Assembly: GCA_025526935.1 (NCBI GenBank)
Contig: JAHLKD010000064.1
Location: 1-64,000 of the forward strand
Direction: 5' to 3'
DNA: 64,000 nt
Source of the DNA: Cladochytrium replicatum
Taxonomy: Eukaryota > Chytridiomycota > Chytridiomycetes > Cladochytriales > Cladochytriaceae
In this document: piece by piece, positions 20,024-32,471 of the stretch
Numbering within the stretch: the stretch's first letter is position 1
Layout: every line of letters starts with the position of its first letter
Notes under the pieces: generated by a model
The model's database searches: none
Seen by the model: the letters and a program-made list of their open reading frames with translations, nothing else
What the model was told of the DNA's origin: nothing
Position numbers and translations under genes: made by a program

Positions 20024-21200
20024 ATGCCCCCTTCTTTTGATGCACCCCGTCCATCGACTGCCCTCCTCCACCATCCTCACGGCACTGCAGGAGAACCTTC
20101 GTCGCACGCCCCAAATTCTGCTTCTGCGCCGCTGACTCCCTCGAGTTCGGCTGTCCACCCTGTCCCAAAAGACTCTTATGTTACCACCACTATCGATTAC
20201 CCCGCCCTGGTGCGGAACGGTACTACAGCTTCGCGTCGATTCTCATTGCGACGCACCCTCTCGCGTATGAGTAAAAGGAGCTACATGAGCAATCTCTCCG
20301 TTCTCAATCGAAAGAATTTGGCGAGGTTTGGCAAGAGCAAGATCACTTTTCTTATCTTCAACACCATGGTATGCAATTCAGCTTTGTGTCACTTCCTTAC
20401 CTCACTATCTCGAGCTGTAAAGTTCACATTTGTAGCGCTCTCGGTCCTGCTCGCTTGCGTTTTTACTTGGGCCAACAACTTTCTTTACGCGCCTTTCATC
20501 AAGCTCCTTCGAGAAGATCTGCTAATCATGGCCACCGGGGTTTCTGGTCTCATGTCGATCGTCGGCTTTCTTGGCTTCCTCGGCGCATTCACTCACAGAA
20601 AGACAGTCCTCACAGTTTACAATGTTTTATGCTGGCCAGTTCTTGGTGGATTCATTGCCCTCGCCTACCTTGCCTACCGTGACGTCAATGGTACCCAGTG
20701 GGAGAACATTCTTTCTCTTCGATGGGATGAGCTGTATGCTTCACGGCAGCTCATTCAGATGAAGGTGCGCATAGTTGATCCAAACCATCCGACCCCTGCA
20801 CATACTTATGATCTCGCTTTCTGATCCTTAGTTTAACTGCTGCGGATTCTACTCGGAGCTGGACCGACCGTGGGTGGATGCCCAATGCACCGGACTGGTG
20901 GACTCTTCCACCGACACAAGCTCCCCGCCAACTACGTATCCGAACTCTGCTGGTGCTTCCAACGCTACGACCGCTTCCGTCTCTCCCAGCCTGCGACGTC
21001 GTGGTCGTTCAAAATCCCAACGTCTCGAGCGACGTCAACAGGCTTCCACCACCTCTGGTCTAAGTGGATGCCATGATGCCTGGGACTCGTTTTCGTCAAC
21101 ATTCCTCCGACTCACCTATAGTGTTTCTTTTGCAATTGTGCCTTTGGTTTTGCTGATGTTCATTGTGGGCGTTCTTGGTTCCAACCACATTTACGATTAG
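20024..21200 (+). CDS. Tetraspanin-like membrane protein
   Basis: The protein has the tetraspanin layout. A Ser/Pro-rich cytosolic start is followed by TM1 (FTFVALSVLLACVFTW), TM2 (MSIVGFLGFLGAF), TM3 (VLCWPVLGGFIALAYLAY), a large outer loop opening with FNCCGF (the CCG hallmark), another loop Cys (SGCHDAW), and TM4 (IVPLVLLMFIVGVLG), ending in NHIYD and stop. An intron of about 70 bp is removed just before FNCCGF. A second, 54-bp in-frame GT-AG intron just before FTFVALS would make TM1 continuous; it has no stop, so its removal cannot be decided by frame alone. An ATG 37 codons upstream is an alternative start. Tetraspanins organise membrane microdomains; in fungi they act in infection structures and polar growth. 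Confidence 0.87.
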
Positions 21201-21448
21201 GAAAGTTTGAATAATGTTTTGCACTTCGGTTGCACCACTTGAAATGCACATCAGGAATTCTGCTACGTTTGAAGGTCCATCACTTGATTATTTGATTCTT
21301 TACCATGTTATTAATACTATTTGTAAAACAAAGTTACCAGTTTCATCGTAGGTTAGGCAAAGATCTATTAAATAAATTACGTATCAACCGCTAATGTGTT
21401 TGCAAAGGTGGAGTGAGATGGCTTCGATTCAACACATCCTTGAACGAA

Positions 21449-22898
21449 TCAAAGAAAATTAATGCCAGCATCATATGAAAAGCTATCGCCATCCTGCCCA
21501 TGATCTTTATCCAAACGGACGGTTAGTACATCACAAAATTCTATCACAGAAATAATCGAACGTACCTCGAGCGGCCGCGTGAACTTCTCCGCTGCTGGAA
21601 GGAGCGACAAACAGTAAATCAACCCGCCCACCACGTCCGTAATGGCGAAACCAATGAACAGGAGGGCCGTGCGACGATGATAACGATTCTTGAAGACGAA
21701 AGACATGACGGTGGCTGGCTCATCATGATTTGCGGATTGCCCAAATCGAAACGACATGGAGGTCCCCTCAGCTGCAAAATGGGCATCGGATCTATTATCA
21801 CCGAGGGAGTAAAGAGTTGTAGGAGATGAAGGAGGGTAAACCGGGGCAATGTTCCTTCGATCGGTTTCTGCAAGTGGAGGATTCGCTTTCTGGAAAGTGG
21901 GAAAGTGGGAAAGAAGTGATGAGCAAAACGAGCCACTTTCTCAGATACTAACTCGCCTCCGGAGATACATCCGATAGAGCAACTAAAGTATTCGAGCGTC
22001 GGTAAAATGGCCATGACGTGGTGTTGTCCATGGATACTGCCGGGCGTGAGGTGTCGCTTCTGACCATAAATTTGACGAAAAATGCACGACAGAGCGCGAT
22101 CGATAGGCACCACTCGATCACAATGCATTCGATTATCAAGAGATTTCCCGAGACGAAAATGAATGTGAGAAGACTATCGGAAAGTGGAAGTACGTTGATC
22201 CAAATGCTTGTTGCGACAACAAGAAGGAAGAAAATGACCCCCAGTACCATGGCAAATTGATATATAATTTGATACAACAGAACTGAAGGCAAGACGCTCA
22301 GAAGGTCATATAATTGAAAGAAGCTCATCAGTACCTGGCAAAAGTAGGCGGAACGAAGACCCTCTTTCCATCAGAGTAAGAAAATAGAAAAAGACTGATG
22401 CCCTTGAATAATTGTGGATTTGATACTATGAATGCTGGTACCTGTGAATGAAATCAACTCTTGGCCAAGAGTTTCAATGACAGAAAGGAAAGCCCTAGTT
22501 CTATTAAGTTTTGATTTTCTCAACGTCCCGCCTAAATCTCTCACCTTAAGAACCCTTTGTCCCACTTCCCAGGTAAGGCTATGGAGGTGTACGACAGGTT
22601 TTCTGGGGCAACAGTTGCGGTGAGCACAACTTCAACTGTTTCAGGGATTAATTAGCGTTCGGGCCAAAGATTCAAGTGAGCATTTCTTACCGGCTGAACT
22701 AAACGACAGGGCAATCGCAGCGACACTTGCGCAAATGGTAAGTTTCTGGAAACGAGTCCATTTTCGCCCATCTATCTGACTGGTAGGAGTTGAGAGGCGC
22801 AAAAACCAGACCAGACCGGAAACCAGGGCGACGAAAGCGCCGATGGTCGTGGATCCGGCAACGACACACACGGCCACCACCGCACCATCTACGGCCAT
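21449..22898 (-). CDS. Multi-pass membrane protein of unknown function
   Basis: Exons on the minus strand begin MAVDGAVVAVCVV with a strong first helix (AFVALVSGLVWFL), then ICASVAAIALSFSSA. Short GT-AG introns join VVLTATVAPENLSYTS, RTRAFLSVIETLGQELISF, two long hydrophobic stretches (FAMVLGVIFFLLVVATSIWI and LLTFIFVSGNLLIIECIVIE), and a last exon with ALLFIGFAITDVVGGLIYCL. At least six helices are visible, so about seven seems likely. The last residues are ...AGINFL. No family motif is recognised; a 7TM receptor-like protein is possible. Exon borders in the middle are approximate. Confidence 0.65.
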
Positions 22899-23421
22899 AA
22901 CAAATTTTTTGTGTGAGAATGAGCCATTAATTATTAATTGGACTGATATTACAGATCATAGCCCGATCTCCGTGGACCGTTGTGGCACGCTGACCAGGTA
23001 GAAGCAGCAGCAGCTGGCCCAGCATTTGCACCAGAGTCTTCATAACCTTAAACACTCATTTCCAAAGAAACTCTCCGCTTTTGCAGCAGACCCGCCCACC
23101 ATGATTAGATATGGATCACAAAAACCGTCAAATATGGCCATCATTACATTCACGGGCTGACAAACGGGCGGAGAGCGACAAATGCACAGCATCAGCGGCA
23201 CTTAGGCATTTGAAATACTTGCTCACTTTCCGATTCACTACGCCCAAATATCACATTCGTCGCTGCCAAATTTTATTTTTTAATTTTGTGATTGTCCCCA
23301 ACACTCATGTGGTTTTTCCGCACCCCCGTTTGCTTAGGTTGACCCGGCCCGCTGACATACATCCAGCGACCCCCCATATAAAGAAAGCATCCAGTGTCCC
23401 TGGTCCCAACTGATTCCGAAC
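22899..23421. promoter_or_regulatory. Divergent promoter region upstream of the Old Yellow Enzyme
   Basis: About 520 bp lie between two divergent genes. The part nearest the right-hand gene contains catataaagaaag (23,376-23,388), a plausible TATA-like element about 35-45 bp before the start codon. No gene is seen. Confidence 0.45.
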
Positions 23422-24708
23422 ATGTCGCACAACAAGAATCTCCAGAAACCCATCAAGATCGGCTCGCTTGAGCTCAAGAACCGGTATGTGATTCACTTTT
23501 CTTCAATCCAACTCTAGATCTGACGGTTTACTGTGGTGAAGAGTTGCTCTCGGAAGCATGACCCGCAACCGTGCCGTTGGCGGCCGTGTTCCCGGTCCCG
23601 ATGTTGTCGAGTACTACGCACAGCGTGCCGGTGCTGGTCTCATCTTCACTGAGGGCACCATCATCGTTGAGCACGGTCTTGAGTGGCCCCACGCTCCTGG
23701 TATCTTCAGCGAAGACCAGATCAAGGGTTGGTCTGAGGTTACCAAGGCTGTACACGCAAAAGGAGCAAAGATCTTCTCTCAGTTGTGGCACGTTGGTCGC
23801 GTTGCTCACCCCGCTATGGACCCTGAGGGTAAGCCCACCCTCTCCCCAAGCGGAATTGGTGCCAAGGGTGGCAAGTTCCGTCTCGTTGAGGGTGAGCCCG
23901 GATATCTCGAGAAGCCCTCCGTCCTCGAGAATCCCCAGGATGTGATCGCTCTCTTTGAGCAGGCCGCGAAGAACGCCATCGAGGCTGGTTTCGACGGTGT
24001 TGAGATCCACAGCGCCAACGGCTACCTTCCCTCCCAGGTAATTCATGCAACTAGCCTCAACCTCTTCGTTACTGACTTTCTCCCTAGTTCCTAGAAGCCC
24101 ACTCGAACACTCGAACTGACGAGTGGGGTGGAAGTGCTCAGAACCGTGCCCGCTTCCCCATTGAGGCGGTCAAGGCTGCCATTCGTGGTGTTGGTGGTGA
24201 CTCCAAGCGTGTTGGAATCAAGCTGAGCCCAGGCGGCGGTTACAACGACATGGGTGACCCAGAGGACGTTCTTACCGAGGAGTACAGCTACTTGATCACC
24301 GAGCTAGACAAGCTCGACATTGGATACATCCAGCTCTCTCGCTACCTCCCTCACTTCGACGCTGAGAAGCGTGGTACCCCCATCGACGTCGTTGGCAAAT
24401 TCCGCCCTCTCATTAAGAACGCCACGGTATGCGGCCTTTCGAGTGTTTTAGAGCAAAATTCTCATTTCTTTTAATGCTAGGTCATCCTCAACGGAATGTA
24501 CTCTGGCGATGAAGGTGACAAGGCCGTCGAATCGGGCTCCGCAGACATCGTTGCCTTCGCATCTTCGTACATTGGTAATCCCGACCTTGCCGAGCGTTTC
24601 TTCGAAGGCAAGCCTCTTTACACCGAGATGCACTACGGCACTTGGTACGGCCCCAGCGAAGGAAAGCCCCTTTCCGACGGTTATACTGACTACAAGACTG
24701 CTGCATAA
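23422..24708 (+). CDS. Old Yellow Enzyme family NAD(P)H:flavin oxidoreductase
   Basis: This is an FMN enzyme that reduces activated C=C bonds of enones. Four exons are clear: MSHNKNLQKPIKIGSLELKN, an intron, then VALGSMTRNRAV, a second intron after HSANGYLPSQ, and a third after RPLIKNAT. Family motifs are present in order: FTEGTIIVEHGLEWPHAPGI, SQLWHVGRVAHP, the active-site HSANGYL (His and Asn contact the substrate carbonyl, Tyr is the proton donor), FLEAHSNTRTDEWGGS with NRARFPIE, and YIGNPDLAERF near the C-terminus. About 365 residues, normal for the family. It is single and looks intact. Confidence 0.95.
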
Positions 24709-25922
24709 TTGCATTAATGTGAATATTTTGGGTTCTGCGTGTGCCCAGTTTTGTCACATCACTAAGACCTTAGTTACGCCCGTAAATACCAAAAATGAAA
24801 ATAAACTCTTTGGTCTGGGATCCTGGAATACTCCGTGAAAATCGCAGAACTTGCTTGCAGTGTACATTTTTCAGTTACCATCAATTTACTTTCAGTATTT
24901 ATCCATTGCCCAAATTCACAAAATATCATATCATGTAGAGATTCCACGCCTCAAGATCAAATATCTTAGATTATGAATATGCGCATCTACCATTTTTGGC
25001 AACAATTTTGCTGTAGTCCATGTATGAAGGGTGATTGATGGTAAGCAAGCGGTTGCTCCACCCAAATTCTCTATTTCGAGAACACCCCACTTTTTCGCTG
25101 TCATTACCATGGACAAACCACACTACATCAACATCTATCGCCAATCATGAATAATGGACCCAAACCTGACTCAGATAACCCGAAAACACGCCGATCGTTA
25201 ACCAGCACAGAGGGGATTGGCTGTGAACGTTCAAGGGGGTGTTTGTCTGGTGATGCCCTTGATCTTTATGATTTATGTTTGCTGCGAAAGTCCCCCTTTT
25301 TGGGTAATCAGTCCTGGAACTCATATAAGTACTTCTGACGTACACAAACACTGCATCCCTGACCAGCTTCCCAAACAGAATAGTTTTGGCTCTTTCAAAA
25401 ACCGGCCGACAGCAAAGTAGCAATGTCCGATTCCCTGCAGTCTTTCGTCTACTGAACCAGGATGGTTTGTTTGAACTTTCTGTCTTCGATTTCTATTGAT
25501 TGCCGGACAACGCTGGGCAATTTAGCATAGACTGTAGAACATCACCATCTGCTTAAGAAACACCTGACACCTCACTGTGATGTGCTTACGAGTCAAATGG
25601 CTGTCGTAAAGAGATGCGAATTCTTCACTTGAGTATCTGTGTACCAGTTCTTTCTTTGGTTGAATTCTTTGAGACCTAGACGAACACTTCCACAACCTCA
25701 GAGCAGGGGCTATTTGTTTGCAAAGAAACTTTGAAAATGCCCCAAAAAAAAGAACCCTTGGACCCCAACCAAACACCACACTGCAAAAAGAGAAACGGCA
25801 CAAATCGGCGGAAGCCACTAAGCAAAGCCAATCGAAAAACATAGCAAAAACGAATCGGCAAACTGAAATAATCTCTCCACTCCCAAAAAACACTCAATCA
25901 AAAGAACGCACTCTCTAATTTT
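24709..25922. other. 1.2 kb between convergent genes, nothing recognisable
   Basis: Both neighbours end toward this gap. Only short frames without motifs occur. I see no repeat with a clear period and no RNA gene. Confidence 0.5.
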
Positions 25923-28900
25923 TCAGTAACCGCCGCCTCTCTGCTGCTGCTGCTGCGGCTGGCGTCCATAGCCCTCCTGCGAACTAAACTGGCTCTGAGC
26001 TTGGTACTGCTGCTGCGGTGGGGAGTAGTAACCTCCCCCGCCTGAATATGCACCAGGGCCTGAACCAGGTCCACCAGGGGGCCTGGAAGGAGACCTCCTG
26101 CCCCGGTCATCTCCATATCCACCGGTGCCAGGCCTCGAAGGAGACCGCCTCCCACGGTCATCGCCATACCCGCCTGCGGCTTCGCTTCGACCCCTCTGCT
26201 GGTCCTGCCGGTACTCGTCCACAGAGGGGCGTCGTGCCTGCTGCGAAGATCCATATCCAGGGTCGGAGCCGTAGTAAGAACTTTGAGGCTCTGCAACTCT
26301 CCTGGCGTCCTGCGAAGGTCGCCTGTGCTGCTGCTGCGCAACGTAACCGGCCTCAGAACCAGAGTACGACCTCTGCTGCTGCTGCTGTTGCTGCTGCTGC
26401 TGTGCATATCCTTGTGTCGGCTCGGCAACCCTCCTTCCGTCCTGGGACGGCCGCCTCTGCTGCTGCTGCGTAGGCGGATACGACGGTGCCCCACTCTTCC
26501 CAGCACTACTGTGGGGAACCACATTCCCAATCGCCTTAGCCCCTTGCACAACCTTTCCCCCAACAGCCTTCACCGCGTTTCCAAACCGGTTTCCTTGCCT
26601 GTACCTCTCCCCGTCGTTCTGCCCGTACCGTTTACCCGTCTTCACAAGATAATCGTCCAAATCGACGTAAACAGGTGCGTAGTACTGCGGCAGTATCCCC
26701 CGCGCCTCACGCTTCACCCACACCTTCCAAAGCGGCCTCGACAACGCCGGGTTCAGCAAGAATGACTCAAACTCTGCACTCTGCGCTTCGTCCTCGCCAG
26801 CTCCGATGCGCTGCTGCCGCCTCTGCACCTGCTGCTGGTACTGCAGGTAGCTGAAATACGCCCCGCCCTCGTCGTCCGCAGTACTGTGGTCTTCGTACTC
26901 CCCGAGTTCCTTCCCGTCCAGGTCAGAGCTGACATAGTTGCTGCGAGGCGCGATGAATCGGCGACACACAAACCAGAACAGCAGCGTCAGAACCGGGGAC
27001 ACACCCACCAAGATCGCTTGCACTTTGGAATTAGTCTGCCTGCTCTGCCCTATAATAAGGAGCACAGCACCAAGGGTTACGACCTGCGCGATCATCATAG
27101 AGATGCACACAAGGTCAAACACCTTGGGCCACCAGGTCCCACCAGTCTCTTTCTTGGTTTCATACACATACATGACCTGCATGAACAATAAAAATGTGTC
27201 AAATTAATCAACTTCGGATGTGTTTTATCCCCTATCTTGAACTCACCTGGTACTTCATGACTACGTACGCACATAGAAACAGGATTGCTGCGAGTGGGAC
27301 GATCAAGGGAGCAATGACGCAGTAGCAGAGAGTGACGAGGTACAAAACCAGCAGCGTTCCGTACAATGGGGCATAATTGATCATCGGCGGCTTGTTCAGC
27401 TCATCCTCCTCACGTGGAGTGAGGCGAGAAAACGCTCGCTTGGCCATCCACTTGAGCAGTGGCACACCTTGCACAATCTCGATACCGTAACTCGTGAGGT
27501 ACGTGGCCAAAAGTGCTACATAGAAACTGGAGTTCTGCAAAAATAGTGTAAGAAAGGGTGAAGTGTCTCCAGGTTAATCCCCACACCTTTACGAAACCAG
27601 TGGCGGCATTGTTGAGTTTCAGAATGAAGTAGTCACCTCCAAACTTGGAAAAGTCGACCTGGCCCGTGGACGCGAGTTGCTCGGCGGTGGTCTTGAGATC
27701 CGTAATCAAGGCGTCGGCAACACTCTTGAGTGTAACCAGGAACAAAACCTGGTACACTTGGAAAAAGAACAGCTTCAAAAGAGTCGACTTTTCGACCCCA
27801 GAGAAAGTTGTGACTCCTTGGAATCTCGCGAGCCACCGCAACACTTTGGGCAACATGGCGCTGAGAATTGCGAGAGTGACTGGTGCAAGAACGGATTTAA
27901 TAAGGACCTGGAACCAAGTAGCTGACTCGATCCATGGTTTGTACTGCGGGAACCAGTTCTCGATCGAATCGAGCGACACCGCGGCACCCACAATGACGAG
28001 AATGATATTCCACACGATCACAAGACCAGTGACGATACCGTACACGACTCCACGACGCGAGATCTTGACCGCCGGGTGCAGCCCAATGTTCTCCCAGATC
28101 AAATCGTCGAGACTCGGGCACGGTTTGATTGCGGGCGGAGCCACGACTCCAGTTTTGATTGGGACTCCCGCTTTGTTGGCAGCAATCTTACGGGCGGCGA
28201 CGTGCATGTCACGGATCTTATCAAAAAGCACAAACGCTGAGCTGTCGGGCTCAAACACTGCTTCGCCCTTGCTTCGCACATCGTAGATTTTGTCCTCGAG
28301 CTTGTGCAGCTTGTCGCCACAAAACGAAATAGAGTCGACGCGTTTGCCGCCAATCAATCCGAGGAGTGCGCCATCACGGTGGTGTGGACGGCTTGAAGGG
28401 ACCTGGGAGGGATCCTTAAAGTATCGAAGGAACGCGCGCTCGATAACGGTCGTGGTGGTCTGGTGGTCAAGGATGAGCTCTGGGAGTTGTTCCACCTTCC
28501 TTCCAACCATAGCCCTCTTCACCGGCTGGGAAAGGCCAAGGGAGTTCATGAAACGCATTATCTTCTCGTCAGATTTGATCGAGTCGGGGACATTTGTGAG
28601 CAAAAGCATGCGGTTGTGGATGGAGCGGATGAATTCATCAGACGAGAACCAGGCAGCACGAACTTTGGCGTAGTCGGACCAGATGAAGTAGAGGAGCAGG
28701 TATGCGAGGAAGGAGAAAAGGTAGATGAGGCCGACGTGGAGATAAATCCATGGAGATTCCGCGCTGACGTTGGCTAGCGAAAGCTGGCTGACGGATGTCT
28801 GGAAGGCCGAGCCGACGGAAGCGAGGACATCCGGGGGAGTATTTGTATTAGACGAGTTTGTGATGGCTTGCGTGGTATTCGAGACGCTAAACTTTGCAGA

Positions 28901-29423
28901 GGATCCGGTGATTTGGGGCGAAAAATAGTGGAATACCATCAGAGGGATTGCGAATGCAGACATGATGGCAAAGTAGCGCCAAAGGGAGCGGATGAAGCGA
29001 AGAAACATGACAGCATCCGGACCGATTTTCTCGATAAGGTCGAGTTCATTTGTGGAGATGGAAGGACGAATCCACGAAGTGGGCAGATTGGCGAGTGGAG
29101 GAGGACGTTTTCTGCAGAGCAAACGTTAGGAGGTGAGTCTCGCATTGGGGTCATGTAACACACTTTTCGGGTGCAAACTGCAGTTTCGGGGCATAGACAC
29201 GGCCGTTAGTTCTCCTCACGAAGGAAAAAAGCAGCAGCAAGCCGAAACAAATGAACAGGTTGAGGGCATAGGAAATCAGGACGGTCTGCACTTCCGGGTC
29301 TGACGCACCGCTGGGCGGAGGGGAAGCCGTGGGCGAAGGCGAGAACGACAGGAGGGTCGAGGCGGAGGAGGGGCGGGAGGCGTTGCGGGCGGAGGAGAGC
29401 GACAGCGACGACAGCGACGCCAT
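25923..29423 (-). CDS. CSC1/OSCA/TMEM63-like cation channel (RSN1 family) with prion-like tail
   Basis: The family forms osmo- or mechano-gated cation channels. Exon 1 (29,423 to about 29,163) has a Ser-rich start and TM0 (LNLFICFGLLLLFSFV). Exon 2 (about 29,112-27,541) has TM1-TM2 (FAIMSAFAIPLMVF and IYLFSFLAYLLLYFIW), the cytosolic RNA-recognition-like part (MLLLTNVPDSIKSDEKIM), WENIGLHPAVKISRRGVVYG and further helices. Exon 3 (27,540-27,247) has NAATGFVKVWGL-adjacent helices and YAPLYGTLLVLYLVTLCY. Exon 4 (27,187-25,923) ends the core with FVCRRFIAPRSNYVSSD. It then adds ~250 residues rich in Gln, Gly, Ser, Tyr and Arg, including Q11 and a duplicated GGYGDDRGRRSPSR. The core is complete. 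The tail is unusually long for the family. Confidence 0.93.
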
Positions 29424-29666
29424 GGAGAGACGGGTAAAAAGTTAAAAAATAAGCACCAAAAAGTGGAACACCCTAGGCGAAGTGCGGGCCAGCACCAGAA
29501 GGTAGAGGGGAAAAAAAGAAAGATATAATTAAGAAAAGAGAGAGAATATTGGGATGGTACTCATTAGCAGTAGAAGAGCAGCACTTTCAGCCTTTTTCTA
29601 AAAAAAAATAAGACTGTTTTACTTACTGGTGTTGTTACTTTTCACCGCTGTGATTGGCACCTCAAC
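29424..29666. promoter_or_regulatory. Short divergent promoter (243 bp) between CSC1-like and CDK9 genes
   Basis: The two start codons are only 243 bp apart. The region has A-rich tracts (around 29,508-29,530 and 29,600) that may act as nucleosome-free promoter elements. No TATA box is obvious. Confidence 0.5.
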
Positions 29667-32200
29667 ATGAAGCGAACTCGGAGCCCGTCGCCGTCGCACC
29701 TTGCATCCCACGCAGAGCTGGATGCACACGATCCAGACGAAGATGACGGGCGTGAAAGAAAGAGACTCAACGCTAACAGCACCAGTGTCACTGCTACAAA
29801 TGCCGCAGCTGTACCAACCCCATCCGCTACCCCGCCAGACCCAAGAAAGTTTCGGGGAACCACAAAGCTCGACGACTATATCATCAGCGACAAGATCGGT
29901 GAAGGCACATTCGGGTACCCCATGTAAATCTCTTTACCACGAATTCATCTCACAACAGCTTTTCACAGTGAAGTGCGCATCGCAGTCCACAAGACTTCAG
30001 GGAACAAGGTTGCCCTCAAAAAGATTCTTATGCATAACGAAAAAGAGGGCGTACGTATCTTGATTTACCGTTCGTGTGGGAGAGAAATGGAAATGGAGCT
30101 TATATGGGTCTGGTGCATTGGAAGGACTTTAACAGACTGAATTGGAGAAGAAGACTGTTCGGTGCTTTTGAACCGACGGATACATTTTCCTCGCTGCTTT
30201 CACATATTGAGAGTCTCTTTGTTTAGTTCCCAATCACTGCTCTCCGCGAGATCAAAATCCTCAAGTCACTCAATCACCCCAACATCATCGGTCTCAACGA
30301 GATTGCCTATGAAAAAAGCGCTGCTGGTATAAAAATTGAAAATTGGCTGCAGAACAATTTCAAACTAACCGTTCTTGCGGCATAGATAAGAAGGGCGCAA
30401 AGGTAGCTACTCAAAATACCGATCTAACCGGTACCTTCTCTCAACTCTTCAAAGGGTACCATTTACATGGTCTTCCCTTATATGGATCATGACCTCTCTG
30501 GCCTGCTGGAAAATCCCCAAGTCAGATTCTCTCACGGGCAGATCAAATCTTACATGAAGCAACTCCTTCTCGGTTTACGATACCTTCATCAGGTCTGTCG
30601 TGTGATAACATTACATACCGTAACATGTTTTTTGATCTTCTTTTGTACAGAACAAAATACTACACAGGGACATGAAGGGTATGTACCCCGAATTAGGAAG
30701 TGTGAACTTGACCGGGAAGATAGCTCTTCGAGCTTCCTCTTCACATAATTCTCATCCAATTCTTTTTCTCCACGTAATTCTCATTCAATTCTTTTACAGG
30801 GGCGAACATATTGATCGATAACAAAGGCAATCTCAAAATTGCCGACTTTGGACTGGCCCGTGCATACGACCCCAATGACAACCAACGCCACTACACCAAC
30901 CTGGTCGTAACCCGATGGTACCGTCCTCCTGAACTGTTTCTCGGTGCGACTCAATACACCGCCGCTGTGGACATGTGGGGCGTGGGGTAAGAATACATAG
31001 CGATCGCCATATCAATTGTTTAACGTATCTTTGTCTCCAGATGTGTCTTCGGAGAAATGCTCAAACGTCGCCCAATCCTCACTGGCGATTCCGAGCTCGA
31101 CCAGCTCGACAAGATTTTCTCCCTCTGTGGTCCTGTCACCGAACAAACTTGGCCCACAGCTCATCTTCTCCCAAACATTCGTGAGCACGCATCAACCTTC
31201 AATCACCCCGAGAAATACAAGCGCTGTATCCGCGAAAGATTCAAAGAGTTTGCAAACGACTCTGGTACGATCGAACTCCTCGACGCCTTGCTCGTCCTCG
31301 ACCCCTCCAAACGCCTGACTGCCGCACAAGCACTTGACCACACATATTTCCACGTCAACCCGAGACCTTCCACCGTAGACAGCGGAGAGTAAGCCTATTC
31401 ATCGATTATCGATTCAAACTTGATTTTTAACTTTTTTTTCAAGTTTCCAAAACTTTCCGACGTCCCATGAGTACGAGACGCGGTTACGACGACAACAGCA
31501 GGCCGATGCGTTTAGGCACATCGAAGGCGGACAACAGTTCGCGGCCCAGCAAGCGTTACCTGCGCATTACGGTGGCGCGTCTGACATGCAACACCAGCAA
31601 CAGCAACTGCCTCACCACCCATCAAACTCTCACCGCGGGAACGGTTATCACAACAACAACAATAACCATCACAACTACAACAATAACTATAACGGCGGTG
31701 GCGGTGGGGGCGGACGCCAAGGACAGCAGCAGTACAATCGTGGCTACAACAACAACAATTTCAACAACTCTAGCGCAAACAATACCAGTAACAATAATCA
31801 CTATACCGGCGGTAGCTATCACGCGCAACACACCCAAGAGAACAGTAACCACAATTACCGCGGAGGGGGAGGAGGTTACTGGGCCAACAACAACAATAGC
31901 AGCAACAACAACGGTGGACGTTACGAACGCCGGGACGGGTCGTACGACGATCGGCGGGATCGCGGGGGCAGTCGCAACGACGGGCACTACGGCCGATCGC
32001 ACGGACAAGATCGTAATGGCATTGACTCCAGGAAGCATCGCGAGAGCAGTGTCGGGAGCAGTAGAGGCGGGACATCGGACGCTGGTGGAGGCGCGAGTGT
32101 AACGGACAGGAACTTGGGCAGCGAGGCTGGGGGAGGGTCTTCGCTGGAAGGCACCGACCGTGTGACGCATCCGTTGCCGCCAAGACCTAATAAGGCGTAA
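29667..32200 (+). CDS. BUR1: CDK9/BUR1 kinase, catalytic subunit of P-TEFb
   Basis: With its cyclin this kinase phosphorylates the RNA polymerase II tail and Spt5 to release elongation. Exons assemble as [17 protein letters not shown] / [20 protein letters not shown] / [20 protein letters not shown] / [14 protein letters not shown] / NKILHRDMK / [20 protein letters not shown] / [20 protein letters not shown] / [20 protein letters not shown] / [25 protein letters not shown] is the namesake cyclin-binding helix of CDK9. HRD, DFG and the T-loop Thr in YTNLVVT are present. After the kinase comes [13 protein letters not shown], as in fungal Bur1, then a ~230-residue tail of Asn, Gly, Gln and Arg. 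Seven or more short introns are used. An arginine-rich nuclear-type N-terminus (KRTRSPSPS) precedes the kinase. Confidence 0.95.
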
Positions 32201-32364
32201 GAACAAGAAAGCGCGGTTTTTACACATTCGATGCTGTATCATATATCCACCTGATGTTTTCAAATAAAAAAGGTTCAAATCGTTGTGTTTGCTGGGACCA
32301 TGATTGCAAGACATATATTAACAACACGACGCAAAGAAAACAACTACCGCCAAAGGCTGCAGCT

Positions 32365-32471
32365 TGTTGAGCGCAGGCTATAGTTCGTACGTGCGTGAGT
32401 GATACTGTTGGTGTGCTCGAGATTCTTCCCGAGTAAACGGTTTTTTATCGCCTTAACAATTACAACTGACA
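32365..32471 (-). repeat. LTR of the Copia fossil, left
   Basis: It begins TGTTGAGCGCAGGC and ends CAACTGACA. It shares gcgcaggctat, cttcgtac or a near match, tgtgctcgagat and taacaattac with the right LTR. It is also similar to the end of the solo-LTR-like sequence at 12.2-12.6 kb. Confidence 0.7.

Noticed and set aside
26018-26765. Leu-rich plus-strand frames opposite the CSC1 tail
   Set aside because: Poly-Leu and poly-Ala here are the complement of the CAG-type Gln codons of the real gene.
31467-32102. Long Thr-rich frame over the CDK9 tail
   Set aside because: It is a shadow of the Asn/Gly-rich frame that continues the [13 protein letters not shown] part of CDK9.
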